The notes under the pieces: model-generated
Database searches by the model: none
Told to the model about the DNA's origin: nothing
What the model saw: the letters and a program-made list of their open reading frames with translations, nothing else
Part shown: positions 33,716 through 41,706 of the stretch, piece by piece
How positions within the stretch are numbered: the first letter of the stretch is position 1
Layout: each line of letters begins with the position of its first letter
Program-made: the position numbers and the translations under genes
Assembly: GCF_040797425.1 (NCBI RefSeq)
Contig: NZ_JBFNEH010000001.1
Coordinates: forward strand, 1-64,000
From: Symbiobacterium sp040797425
GTDB lineage: Bacteria; Bacillota; Sulfobacillia; Symbiobacteriales; Symbiobacteriaceae
Length of the DNA: 64,000 nt
Direction of reading: 5' to 3'

Positions 33716-35479
33716 CTACACACCTCCCTTCAGCCACTGGCGGATCACCTCGGCGCAGGCCTCCGGGGCCTGCTCGATCAGGACGTCGATGTCGGCCAGA
33801 ATGTCGTCTTCCATGAAATCCTCGGGACTGATGGGCTCTCTGGATGGGCGCCGCCTCCGCATGACCTCCTCGAACCTCTCGGCTGCCGTCGGCTCCGCAG
33901 GGGCGGGGGCAGCGGCCGCGGCCTGGGTTGCGGCCTCGGCGGCCGGCTGCCGCACGGGAGCCTGCGGTGCAGGGGCCTGCGGCGGCGGAGCCTCCTGCGC
34001 AGCCGCGACCTGTTCGACGGGCCGCCGCGGCTCGAGCCCCAGGGCCACATCCAGGGTGGTGCCGACCGCTGCTTCAGGGGACGGCAGGCCGGGCAGGGCG
34101 TACTCCTGCTCCGCGCGCCGTCTGCGGGTGAGCAGGGCGGCAAGGATCAGCAGGAATGAGGCGATGCCCAGCGCCAGGGCCAGTGTTTGCGCGTCGATGA
34201 GCCGCGCGGGCTCCGCCTGCACCGGCGAAGCCACCGTCACATCGGAAGTTGGACTAAATGACATGGCCACCACGCTCACATCCGCCAGCTGGGCGCCCGT
34301 GGCGGCTGCCGCGAGCTGCCGAATCTGGTCAATCTGCGCCTGCGACAGGGTGTCGCGGTTGACGGTGATCGCGACGCTCACCCGCTTGATGGCCCCGGCC
34401 GGCGAGACCGTCACCTGGTTCTTCTCACCCACGTCGTACTTGGTCTCGCTCCGGCTGGAGTAGGACTCGCCGGACTCGGTGGTGGAAGCGGGCTCCTGGT
34501 AGATGGGCACGCTGGGAGCGGTGCTTCCCGCCGTGGTCGTGCCGGCCGCCGTACCCGCCGCGGCCGCGGGCTCGACGCTGGTGCCGCTGGTCTGGGAACC
34601 CGACCGCTCGGTCACCGTGGAGACCGGCACCCCTTGCCCGACGATGCGCTCCTCGGTGCGGGTGGTCTGATGCTCCAGTTCAACCGTTACCGAGGCGGCC
34701 ACGTTGCCGGCGCCGAAGACCGGCTCCAGCACGCCCATCAACTTGGCCGTCAGCTCCTCTTCCCGCTGCCGCTGCTTGGCCAGCGCCTCGGGACTGAGGG
34801 TGGCGTCGTTGTCGTCCGCCGGGCGCAGTTCCCGGCCGGTGCTGTCGATCACCGTCACCCGGTCCGGTGAAAGCCCCTCGACCGAACTTGATACGAAATT
34901 CACGATTGCTTTGACGTTGTCGGGGTCAAGGGTACGGCCGGACTTGAGTTGCACCAGCACCGCGGCCGAGGGCTCCGCCTGGTCGCGAATGAAGACCGAT
35001 TTTTCCGGGATGTTCAGATTCACTTTGGCATACTCGACATCCGCAATTCGCATGAGGGAGCGCGACAGTTCGCCTTCGATCGCCCGTTTGTAGTTGACCT
35101 GGCGGTCGAACTCGGTGGCCCCGAACTGCGGCTCGGCGAAAATCTCCAGTCCCACATGGCCAGTTGAGGGCAGGCCCGCCTGCGCCTTGGCCAGGTTGGC
35201 GGCACTGCGGTCCTGGGCGGGCACCATGATGGTCAGCCCGTCGCCGGTCACCCGGTACTGGACGTGCAACTCGTCCAGATGCTCCACCAGCGTGCTGACC
35301 TCCGTCGGGTCAGTGGCCCGGTAGAACACCTCCCAGTGCGGCCGCCGCAGGAACCACGTGACAGCCAGCGAGACGACCAGGGCCACGAGCAGGCCGATGG
35401 TGAGCCACCGCGCGGTGCGGCTCATGCCGCTCCAGGTACCCTTGAACCGCCTGACAAGATCGGAGCCCGCGCTAGACAA
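33716..35479 (-). CDS. fliF: Flagellar MS-ring protein FliF
   Basis: 587 aa. The first membrane helix is at about 25-44. A YscJ-like domain follows, with SLMRIADVEYAKVNLNIPEKSVFIRDQAEPSAAVLVQLKSG and VKAIVNFVSSSVEGLSPDRVTVIDSTG. The middle is disordered, the second helix is at about 438-457, and the acidic C-terminal segment ILADIDVLIEQAPEACAEVIRQWL binds FliG. FliF polymerises into the MS ring that houses the export gate. It starts at TTG 35479 after a GGGGGGAAA site. The gap to fliE is 44 nt. Confidence 0.96.
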   Translation of the reverse strand: MSSAGSDLVRRFKGTWSGMSRTARWLTIGLLVALVVSLAVTWFLRRPHWEVFYRATDPTEVSTLVEHLDELHVQYRVTGDGLTIMVPAQDRSAANLAKAQAGLPSTGHVGLEIFAEPQFGATEFDRQVNYKRAIEGELSRSLMRIADVEYAKVNLNIPEKSVFIRDQAEPSAAVLVQLKSGRTLDPDNVKAIVNFVSSSVEGLSPDRVTVIDSTGRELRPADDNDATLSPEALAKQRQREEELTAKLMGVLEPVFGAGNVAASVTVELEHQTTRTEERIVGQGVPVSTVTERSGSQTSGTSVEPAAAAGTAAGTTTAGSTAPSVPIYQEPASTTESGESYSSRSETKYDVGEKNQVTVSPAGAIKRVSVAITVNRDTLSQAQIDQIRQLAAAATGAQLADVSVVAMSFSPTSDVTVASPVQAEPARLIDAQTLALALGIASFLLILAALLTRRRRAEQEYALPGLPSPEAAVGTTLDVALGLEPRRPVEQVAAAQEAPPPQAPAPQAPVRQPAAEAATQAAAAAPAPAEPTAAERFEEVMRRRRPSREPISPEDFMEDDILADIDVLIEQAPEACAEVIRQWLKGGV

Positions 35480-35523
35480 GTGGTTTCCCCCCGGTGAGGT
35501 TGGTGCTTGGCACTACGCTTGCT

Positions 35524-35823
35524 CTACACAGTCGTGCGCATGATCTCCTGATAAGCCTCGATGACCTTGTTCCGTACCTGGATGGCCAGGTTCAGGGTCA
35601 GGCTCGCCCGTTCGGAGGCGATCATGACCTGAGCGATGTCTTCCACCTCACCTGCGGCCAGCTTCAGCGCCATCTCGTTGGCGTTCCGCTGCTCCTGCTC
35701 CACCTGCCGGATGGCGGCGGCCAGGACGTCGCCAAAGGAGGTCTCCGCACGCTCTTCGTTACGGGTTTCTCGCACTGCCGTTGGCTCCAGCGAGAGCACG
35801 GCGTTCAGGCGCTGGATGTCCAT
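35524..35823 (-). CDS. fliE: Flagellar hook-basal body protein FliE
   Basis: 99 aa. It has the FliE pattern: TSFGDVLAAAIRQVEQEQRNANEMALKLAAGEVEDIAQVMIASERASLTLNLAIQVRNKVIEAYQEIMRT. FliE is the adaptor between the MS ring/export gate and the rod. The order flgC-fliE-fliF is standard. Confidence 0.95.
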   Translation of the reverse strand: MDIQRLNAVLSLEPTAVRETRNEERAETSFGDVLAAAIRQVEQEQRNANEMALKLAAGEVEDIAQVMIASERASLTLNLAIQVRNKVIEAYQEIMRTTV

Positions 35824-35846
35824 CTCGGTTCCCCTCTCTCAGGTGG

Positions 35847-36299
35847 CTACCGGCCAATCTCCAGGGCCCGCATGGCCATGGACTTGGCTGCGTTCAGGGC
35901 CGTAAGGTTTGCTTCGTACATGCGCTGCGCAAGCATGAGGTCCGTGATCTCCTGCAGGAGATCCACGTTGGGAAGCCGCACGATCCCCGTTACCGGGTCG
36001 GCATCCGGATGCGTGGGGTCGAGGACCTCCTTGAAGGGGCTGGGGTCTTCCACGATCTCCCTCACCCGCACCCCGAGCCCCGGCTCGGCCGGACGGCCCG
36101 CCTCCCGGGCCAGGGCCTCGGCGAAGGTATTGGTCGTGTTGGGCCGCTCCTCCACCACCACGACGCGCCGGCGGTAGGGCCCGCCCTCGGCGGTGCGGGT
36201 GGTGCGGTAGTTGGCCAGGTTGTTCGCGATCACGTCCATGCGCAGGCGCTCGGCGGTGAGGGCCGAGGCGCTGGCCTCAAGAGCCTGGAACATCCGCAT
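35847..36299 (-). CDS. flgC: Flagellar proximal rod protein FlgC
   Basis: 150 aa, standard length. The N terminus FQALEASASALTAERLRMDVIANNLANYRTTRTAEGGPYRRR is the rod-family opening. The C terminus contains GIVRLPNVDLLQEITDLMLAQRMYEANLTALNAAKSMAMRALEIGR. It forms part of the proximal rod with FlgB. It starts 4 nt after the flgB stop. Confidence 0.96.
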   Translation of the reverse strand: MRMFQALEASASALTAERLRMDVIANNLANYRTTRTAEGGPYRRRVVVVEERPNTTNTFAEALAREAGRPAEPGLGVRVREIVEDPSPFKEVLDPTHPDADPVTGIVRLPNVDLLQEITDLMLAQRMYEANLTALNAAKSMAMRALEIGR

Positions 36300-36303
36300 T
36301 CAG

Positions 36304-36663
36304 CTAGCCCCTCCCGTCTGTGATCACCAGGCGCAGCCGGTTGAAGTGGTCGGAGATCTGGCGCGTCAGGGCGCTGTACCAGATCTGATTGGCAGCCATC
36401 TTCACCGACTCCGCCTCGACGTCGACGTTGTTCCCGTCGCTGCGCCCGATGGAGTCCGTCTCCTGCACCACCACCGGCCGCACCTGATCGGGGCTCTGGC
36501 CGGCGGCGAGGGCGCGGGCCAGTTCGGTTTCGAAGTCCACCCGCGACCGCTTGAAGCCGGGGGTCATGGCGTTGGCCAGGTTGTGGGCCAGCACCTGCTG
36601 GCGCAGCGAGGCCGCGTTCAGCGCCTGCTCCACGACCCGGGCCGCAAGGTCACGCCCGATCAT
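36304..36663 (-). CDS. flgB: Flagellar proximal rod protein FlgB
   Basis: 119 aa. It begins AARVVEQALNAASLRQQVLAHNLANAMTPGFKRSRVDFE and ends NNVDVEAESVKMAANQIWYSALTRQISDHFNRLRLVITDGR, both rod-family signatures with the FlgB-specific middle. It forms the cell-proximal rod with FlgC. In B. subtilis flgB is the first gene of the fla/che operon; here three genes (fliM, cheX, flgG-like) precede it. Confidence 0.95.
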   Translation of the reverse strand: MIGRDLAARVVEQALNAASLRQQVLAHNLANAMTPGFKRSRVDFETELARALAAGQSPDQVRPVVVQETDSIGRSDGNNVDVEAESVKMAANQIWYSALTRQISDHFNRLRLVITDGRG

Positions 36664-36688
36664 CTGCCATCATCCTCCTCGCCCCGCA

Positions 36689-37387
36689 CTACACCTTTCC
36701 GATTTCGGTGACCGCCCGCTCCAGCGTCTCATCCTGAGCCCGCAGGGCCCTCTGGTTGACCTGGTAAGCCCGCAGGGTCACGATGAGGTCCGACATCTCC
36801 TTGGCCAGGTCCACGTTGGAGGCCTCCAGGTGCCGGGCATGCAGCCGGGTCTCGGCTGTGGCACCGTCCAGCGCCAGCCGCCCGACCGGCTGATCGCCCA
36901 CCAGCACGGTGCCGTCCGCGGCGAAAGCGGGCTCCCCATCCGGCACCACCAGCGGTGCGCGACCACCTTCGGCGTCTTCCACCAGGAGCGGGTATCCCTC
37001 CACGGTGGTGATGGTGCCGTCCGCCATCCGCTGGAAGGCGCCGTTGCGGGTCCGATAGAGGCTGCCGTCAAGCCGCAGCGCCAGGAAGTAACCGGGGCCC
37101 TCGATGGCCAGGTCCAGGGGCCGACCCGTCTCGTAGATGTCGCCCTGCCGCTCGTCGACCACCACCTGGTCGACCCGGGCGCCGTTCCCCAGTATGCCGA
37201 CGGGCTGGGGGCCGGCGTCGGTGGGATCCTCCATCCGGTGCAGGAGCATCTGGTCGAACTCGACGGACGTGGCGCTGGCCCGCTTGAAGCCTGTGGTGTT
37301 CATGTTTGCGATGTTGTCGGCCAGCACGTCCGTACGGAGTTGCTCCACCGCCATACCGGACCTGGAGGCTTCGATGCCCCGTATCAT
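36689..37387 (-). CDS. Flagellar rod protein of the FlgF/FlgG family
   Basis: 232 aa. The N terminus is RGIEASRSGMAVEQLRTDVLADNIANMNTTGFKR, the middle has LDLAIEGPGYFLALRLDGSLYRTRNGAFQ, and the C terminus reads EASNVDLAKEMSDLIVTLRAYQVNQRALRAQDETLERAVTEIGKV. These place it in the FlgF/FlgG/FlhO/FlhP group. It is a little short for FlgG (about 260), so FlgF- or FlhO-like is possible. It is the only such gene in the window; a second rod gene probably lies elsewhere. It overlaps the cheX-like stop-start junction. Confidence 0.88.
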   Translation of the reverse strand: MIRGIEASRSGMAVEQLRTDVLADNIANMNTTGFKRASATSVEFDQMLLHRMEDPTDAGPQPVGILGNGARVDQVVVDERQGDIYETGRPLDLAIEGPGYFLALRLDGSLYRTRNGAFQRMADGTITTVEGYPLLVEDAEGGRAPLVVPDGEPAFAADGTVLVGDQPVGRLALDGATAETRLHARHLEASNVDLAKEMSDLIVTLRAYQVNQRALRAQDETLERAVTEIGKV

Positions 37388-37905
37388 CCTGCCATCCCTC
37401 CCGTAGGGCTCTGTCCACCGGGCGCCTCCGCAACTTTCGGCAGGACCTCCCGGAGAGCCAGGTAGATCTTGATCTGACCGATCTCGGTGATGATCGGCAC
37501 TGTGAGCATGTTGATCACCGTGGGCGCAAACCGCACGCCGGTTCCCCGCACGATGCGGGGCGGCGAGATGCGGCTGGGCCAGCCTGCGGATTCCAGCATG
37601 CCGGAGGCGTAACCGGTGATGAGGTTCGCCAGTTCGCCCAGAGCCGACTCGGCCATGGGGTCGGTGATCGGGTAGTCGGAACCGGTCATGGATCGGATGA
37701 TGCCTTTCGCCATGGCGAGCTCCATGCCGTAGACCACGATGCCCTGGACCGAACCCATCACGCCGATCACCACGTTGACTGCGTGCAGAGTGACGATCGC
37801 CTTGCGCATCTGGGGCTTGTCGGCCACGACGCTCTTCATCCCGGCCTCCGACGCCAGAACCTTCAAGCCCGCATACACGAATGGGTTCAAGAACTCAGCT
37901 TTCAT
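37384..37905 (-). CDS. cheX: CheX-like chemotaxis phosphatase
   Basis: 173 aa. The fold pattern is that of the CheC/CheX/FliY phosphatases. The active-site helix is visible at 83-99 (PMAESALGELANLITGY), with the catalytic E-x-x-N pair at E91 and N94. CheX dephosphorylates CheY-P and acts as a dimer. The flanking GMELAMAKGIIRSMTG region is also family-like. It is encoded between fliM and the flgG-like gene, with an ATGA overlap to the latter. It is the only chemotaxis signalling gene in the flagellar cluster; its CheY partner is not in the window. Confidence 0.85.
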   Translation of the reverse strand: MKAEFLNPFVYAGLKVLASEAGMKSVVADKPQMRKAIVTLHAVNVVIGVMGSVQGIVVYGMELAMAKGIIRSMTGSDYPITDPMAESALGELANLITGYASGMLESAGWPSRISPPRIVRGTGVRFAPTVINMLTVPIITEIGQIKIYLALREVLPKVAEAPGGQSPTGGMAG

Positions 37906-37926
37906 CGCTGCACCACTCTAGCCAAG

Positions 37927-38853
37927 TCAGAAAGCCCGGCGCGTGATCTGCACCGCCATGCGGCTGCCTACCACTCCGGGCCGACCGTGAAAGGCGAGTT
38001 TCGTCCCCACGAAGACCGGCAGTTCGGCCCCGACACGAGTATCCAGGCGGATGATGTCACCTACCTCCAGCGCCAAAAACTCCCCGAGCCGGATCCGGGC
38101 CGTGCCGAGCTGCGCGGTCAGCGACAGGGGTGCTTCCTGCACCGCCCGGCGAAGGCTCTCCTCCTCGGAAGGGCTCCTGAGCTTGGCATCAGCCAGCCAG
38201 GACTGCGGCGAAAGGCGCGAGAGAACGGGCTCCACGGTGGAGTAGGGGTAGGCGTAGGTCATGTGACCGAGGTGCTCTCCGATCTCCACCGCAAGCGTGA
38301 TCGCCGCCACCGCCTCGGTGGGTCCGCCGGTCTGGATAAAGACGGGATTGGTGTCCACCGCTTCGATGCTGGGATCGAGGTCGGCCACGTTCCGCCAGGC
38401 CTCTTTCATGGGGCCGAAGGTATCCCGCACCACCCGCTGGATGATGCCCAGTTCGATCTCCGTCAGTTCCCGCTGCGGCTGCTCGTCGCTGCCGGGACCC
38501 CCGAAGACGCGCTCCACGATCGCGAACGCGACGTTCGGGCTGATCTCCAGCAGGCAGATCCCCGGCAGGGGGTTGAGCTTGAACGACAGGGCGACAGTGG
38601 GATTGGGCATCAGCTGGGTGAACTCGGAATACGTAAACTGATTGGTGGCGCGCACGTTGATCTGAACCCAGGTGCGCAACCCGGCGGACAGGTAGGACTG
38701 GAGCAACCGGGCCAGGTTCTCGTGGACCAGCACCAGCGTCCTGATGAGATCTTTGTTGAACTTGCTCGGACGGCGAAAATCGTATGTACGAATGTTCGTC
38801 TCCGAGGCCATTATCAATGCGTCAATTTCTGCCTGGCTCAGTAGACTCTCCAT
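37927..38853 (-). CDS. fliM: Flagellar motor switch protein FliM
   Basis: 308 aa. The CheY-binding peptide LSQAEIDALIMA sits at the N terminus. The middle domain (about 35-225) contains FSFKLNPLPGICLLEISPNVAFAIVERVFGG, and the C-terminal SpoA domain (about 235-308) contains GEFLALEVGDIIRLD. FliM forms the C-ring with FliG and FliN and receives CheY-P. It is the first gene of the flagellar cluster, downstream of a riboswitch leader. ATG 38853 has GGGAGG 10 nt upstream. Separation of fliM from fliN by about 12 kb is unusual. Confidence 0.95.
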   Translation of the reverse strand: MESLLSQAEIDALIMASETNIRTYDFRRPSKFNKDLIRTLVLVHENLARLLQSYLSAGLRTWVQINVRATNQFTYSEFTQLMPNPTVALSFKLNPLPGICLLEISPNVAFAIVERVFGGPGSDEQPQRELTEIELGIIQRVVRDTFGPMKEAWRNVADLDPSIEAVDTNPVFIQTGGPTEAVAAITLAVEIGEHLGHMTYAYPYSTVEPVLSRLSPQSWLADAKLRSPSEEESLRRAVQEAPLSLTAQLGTARIRLGEFLALEVGDIIRLDTRVGAELPVFVGTKLAFHGRPGVVGSRMAVQITRRAF

Positions 38854-38982
38854 GGTCGCAATGCCTCCCTGGCCGGATGACCTGCGGGTTGTCCCTCCCC
38901 GCCATCGGCATGCAATTCATTTTCCCATACAACTTCGATAACTACGCCTTTAGTCCCTGCTAATAATAAGCCATGAGAGTGA

Positions 38983-39044
38983 GTCTGTTCTGCAGACGCG
39001 AAAAGCACCCTCAGGCGCCGGAAACACTTTGCGCGTCGGCGCCC
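38983..39044 (-). promoter_or_regulatory. Candidate expression platform of the riboswitch (competing stems)
   Basis: Directly 3' of the aptamer, GGGCGCCG (39037-39044) pairs with CGGCGCCT (39013-39020) in an 8-bp stem; GCTTTT follows 9-13 nt later. A competing pairing joins GACGCG at 39032-39037 to CGCGTC at 38995-39000, and that right arm also overlaps a small hairpin GTCTG/CAGAC (38983-38997). Overlapping alternatives of this kind suit a ligand-dependent switch, but which form terminates is not clear. Confidence 0.4.
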
Positions 39045-39150
39045 ACAGCGGCAACCCGGCTGGCGTGGGAAGGATCCTTCCTTCCGGTAGCCCCGTGGCT
39101 TTGCGGCCCCGCCTTTCGACGGGTGTGCCTTTTTCGCGTGGCTGAGAGTG
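39040..39150 (-). ncRNA. c-di-GMP-I (GEMM) riboswitch aptamer upstream of the flagellar operon
   Basis: Read on the minus strand, the leader shows the landmark blocks of the GEMM class in order: CACGCGAAAAAGGCACACC, then GTCGAAAGGCGGGGCCGC, then GCAAAGCCACGGGGCTACCGG, an AAGGATCCTT-closed variable hairpin, and finally CCACGCCAGCCGGGTTGCC. The GAAA tetraloop with its receptor side, the GCAAAGCCAC core and the CCAGCCGGGTTGCC closing strand are all present. The class binds cyclic di-GMP. The aptamer lies about 190 nt upstream of fliM, the first gene of the cluster, and after the terminator of the preceding fad operon, so it should control the whole flagellar transcript. I am confident of the class; ON or OFF logic is not known. 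Confidence 0.88.
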
Positions 39151-39284
39151 CTGTTGAACCGGTACTCCTTTTCCGGTGGGCCCTCGAGGTTGCCCTCGGC
39201 CCGTACCTGCTATCACTTCGATGCCGAACCTCTAATACCTGCAAGCTTTGGTCATGTTTTCTTCGGTATCCATTCAAATCGCAG

Positions 39285-39320
39285 AGACCAGGAAGGACAT
39301 GGGACTGTCCATCCTGGTCT
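39285..39320 (-). terminator. Hairpin terminator of the fad operon
   Basis: AGACCAGGA (9 bp, perfect) pairs with TCCTGGTCT, extended by GGAC/GTCC after one mismatch. It begins 18 nt after the fadE stop. The tail is not U-rich (CTGCGATTTG). It separates fad transcription from the riboswitch leader. Confidence 0.6.
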
Positions 39321-39337
39321 CGTCGCGCACAGGCGTG

Positions 39338-41104
39338 TTAGCAGACGTAGTCGCCCTTCTCCAGCACCCGGGCCGCGACCTGCCGCTTCAGGGCGATGGT
39401 GTTGGCCGGGGTGTAGCGGGTGAGCCGCCGCAGGACGGAGAGCTGCGTGCGCAGCGTGTCGCTGTCTTCCTCCACAGCGGGCAGCAGGTTGCGGGCGATG
39501 GAGGCGATGCACTCGAAGGCCTCCTGGCAGTAGATGCGGGCCATCTCGGGCTTCAGGCCGGGGCGGCCGGCGCGGATGGCCTTCAGGGCCCGCAGGACGG
39601 CCGACTCCATGGCGTAGACCTCGATGGCGATGTCCGCCACGCCCAGCAGCAGTTCCTGCTCTTTCTCCAGGGCCATCTGGTACTTCTGCACGCCGAGGCC
39701 CGCCAGCATGAGGAAGACCTTCTTGGCCCGGTCGATCATGAAGAGCTCCTTGGCCAGCGGCTCATCCGACTCGTCGAAGGGGGTGAGCTCCATGAGCTCG
39801 CTCTGCAGGTTGGCCATCGCCTGCATGATGGGCAGCTGGCCCTTCAGCGCCCTCCGCACCAGCGTGCCGGGGATGAGCAGCCGGTTGATCTCGTTCGTAC
39901 CCTCGAAGATGCGGTTGATCCGGCTGTCGCGGTAGGCAGTGCTCACCTCGTACTCGTCCATGAAGCCGTAGCCGCCGTGGATCTGCACGCCCTCGTCAGC
40001 GACGAAGTCGAAGGCCTCAGAGCCGAAGACCTTCATGATGGAGCACTCCATCGCGAACTCCTCGAGCCGCCTGGCGGCCTCACGGCCGTCGGCGTCAGGG
40101 TCGAGGCCGGCCAGCACAGACTCGAGCAGGCCGGCGGTGCGGTAACCCATGGACTCGGTGACGTAGGTGCGGACGGCCATGTCGGCCAGCTTCTGCTGGA
40201 TCGCCCGCAGCTCGGCGATGGGCTTGCCGAACTGGTGGCGCGTCTTGGCGTACTCGGCGCAGATGGAAAGCACCATCTTGGCGGACCCGACGGCGCCGGC
40301 GCCCAGCTTCCAGCGGCCGATGTTCAGGATGTTGAAGGCGATGTGGTGGCCCTTGCCGATCTCGCCCAGCAGGTTCTCCACGGGCACCTTGGCGTCCTCC
40401 AGGATCAGGGAGCAGGTGGACGAGGCGTGCAGGCCCATCTTCTTCTCCTCGGGCCCGGTGGAGACGCCGGGGAAGTTCCGCTCCACGATGAAGGCGGAGA
40501 ACTTGTCGCCGTCCACCTTGGCGTAAACGATGAACACATCCGCGAAGCCGGCGTTGGTGATCCACTGCTTGGTGCCGTTCAGGATCCAGTACTTGCCGTC
40601 CTCCGACAGCCGGGCCGTGGTGCGACCGCCGAGGGCATCGGACCCGGCGTTGGGCTCCGTGAGGGCGTACGCGGCCACCCACTCTCCCGTGGCCAGCTTG
40701 GGCAGGTACTTGGCCTTCTGCTCGGGGGTGCCGAAGTAGACGATGGGCAGGGTGCCAATGCCGGTGTGGGCGCCGATGGTGATGGCGAAGGAGCCCGCCC
40801 GGGAGTACTCCTCCACGGCGGCGGTGGCCGTCACCTTGTCCAGCCCCATGCCACCGTACTTCTCGGGAATCTCCAGGCCCAGCAGGCCCAGCTCCCCCAG
40901 TTCCCGCAGCAACGGGCGGGAGTGGAAAGGCTTATCCTGCTCGATCTCGTGGAGCCGCGGCCGCACCTTCTCGGAGAACTCGCGCGCGGTGCCGGCGATC
41001 ATCCGCTGCTCCTCGGTAAGGTCCTCGGGCGTGGTCACCTGCTCGGGGTCAGGCGTGGAGAGCAGGAACGAACCACCCTTCAACAGGTTGGCAGTCTCGG
41101 ACAT
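39338..41104 (-). CDS. fadE: Acyl-CoA dehydrogenase, FadE-type
   Basis: 588 aa, close to B. subtilis FadE. It catalyses the first beta-oxidation step, FAD-dependent alpha,beta-dehydrogenation of acyl-CoA. Visible signatures are PEKYGGMGLDKVTATAAVEEYSR, WVAAYALTEPNAGSDA (substrate/FAD site), WILNGTKQWITNAGFADVF, and the catalytic-glutamate region RDSRINRIFEGTNEINRLLI. A C-terminal extension of about 170 residues is typical of the long VLCAD/ACAD9-like class. Electrons pass to EtfAB, encoded upstream in the same cluster. It is separated from fadA by a 600-bp repeat-filled gap but has a site with AAAGGAGGTAG just before the ATG. Confidence 0.95.
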   Translation of the reverse strand: MSETANLLKGGSFLLSTPDPEQVTTPEDLTEEQRMIAGTAREFSEKVRPRLHEIEQDKPFHSRPLLRELGELGLLGLEIPEKYGGMGLDKVTATAAVEEYSRAGSFAITIGAHTGIGTLPIVYFGTPEQKAKYLPKLATGEWVAAYALTEPNAGSDALGGRTTARLSEDGKYWILNGTKQWITNAGFADVFIVYAKVDGDKFSAFIVERNFPGVSTGPEEKKMGLHASSTCSLILEDAKVPVENLLGEIGKGHHIAFNILNIGRWKLGAGAVGSAKMVLSICAEYAKTRHQFGKPIAELRAIQQKLADMAVRTYVTESMGYRTAGLLESVLAGLDPDADGREAARRLEEFAMECSIMKVFGSEAFDFVADEGVQIHGGYGFMDEYEVSTAYRDSRINRIFEGTNEINRLLIPGTLVRRALKGQLPIMQAMANLQSELMELTPFDESDEPLAKELFMIDRAKKVFLMLAGLGVQKYQMALEKEQELLLGVADIAIEVYAMESAVLRALKAIRAGRPGLKPEMARIYCQEAFECIASIARNLLPAVEEDSDTLRTQLSVLRRLTRYTPANTIALKRQVAARVLEKGDYVC

Positions 41105-41244
41105 TCAGGCTACCTCCTTTAGAGTTGTGGGCCATGGGCCGTGAGCAGTGGGTTTTGGGTAGTGGGCGATGGATGCCCCTGGACCGGGGCGGGAATGCGG
41201 GGGACTGGACGGACAGGGCGAGCGAAGCCGCACGGCTGGCGCCC

Positions 41245-41355
41245 GTTCAGGCTCCGCAGGAGGCCGGCGCGAGCGCAGCGGAGCGAGCACGCCCGGCCGA
41301 CGAGGAGCACTACCGCTGGTACGCGCCAGCGGCGGCAAGCCGCCCTGCCCCGGCC
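41245..41355. repeat. GC-rich hairpin repeat, copy A (fadE-fadA gap)
   Basis: First of three related units in the 41105-41706 gap. Shared features are a GGCTCCGCAGGA.GCCG opening, CAGCGGAGCGAGCACGCCC, then GACGAGGAGCACTACCGCTG, closing with a GCCCTGCCCCGGCC stem arm. The rest of the gap (41105-41244) holds low-complexity GTGGGC/GTGAGC text and no gene. Open frames through this region are GC artefacts. Confidence 0.7.
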
Positions 41356-41466
41356 AAAGTCTGGCTCCGCAGGAAGCCGACCCGGGCGCAACAGAGCGAG
41401 CACACCCGTCCGCCGAGGAGCATTACCGCTGCTCACGCGGCCGGGGCGCCAAGCCCCGCTGCCCGG
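41356..41466. repeat. GC-rich hairpin repeat, copy B
   Basis: Same block order as copy A. It has GGCTCCGCAGGAAGCCG, GAGCGAGCACACCCGTCCGCC and GAGGAGCATTACCGCTGCTC, then an internal hairpin (GGGGC...GCCCC). It directly follows copy A. Confidence 0.7.
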
Positions 41467-41530
41467 TGGTCGCCGGCGGTAGGTAGCAGCGGCCCGGGGC
41501 AGCGGAGGCGATGGCGCGTTCCGGCCGCCG

Positions 41531-41654
41531 GTTCAAAGCTCCGCAGGCGGACGGCGCGGCGCAGCGGAGCGAACTGCGAAGCGAGCACGCCCGTCCGCCG
41601 AGGAGCATTACCGCTGCTCACGCGGCCGGGGCGCCGAGCCCCGCTGCCCCGGCC
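41531..41654. repeat. GC-rich hairpin repeat, copy C
   Basis: Nearly identical to copy B over GAGCACGCCCGTCCGCC, GAGGAGCATTACCGCTGCTC and the GGCCGGGGCGCC/GAGCCCCGCTGCC hairpin. It has a short extra GAACTGCGAAGC insertion. Confidence 0.7.
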
Positions 41655-41706
41655 GGCGCGGGATTGCGAGTCCCGGCCGCGAGCCGCCCTGCCCCGGCCA
41701 CGCAGA

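Noticed and set aside
41119..41621. Small minus-strand frames that each begin with the same MSSGNAPRRTGVLA peptide
   Set aside because: They arise from the repeated DNA unit read in the same frame; they lack ribosome sites and sit entirely in the repeats.
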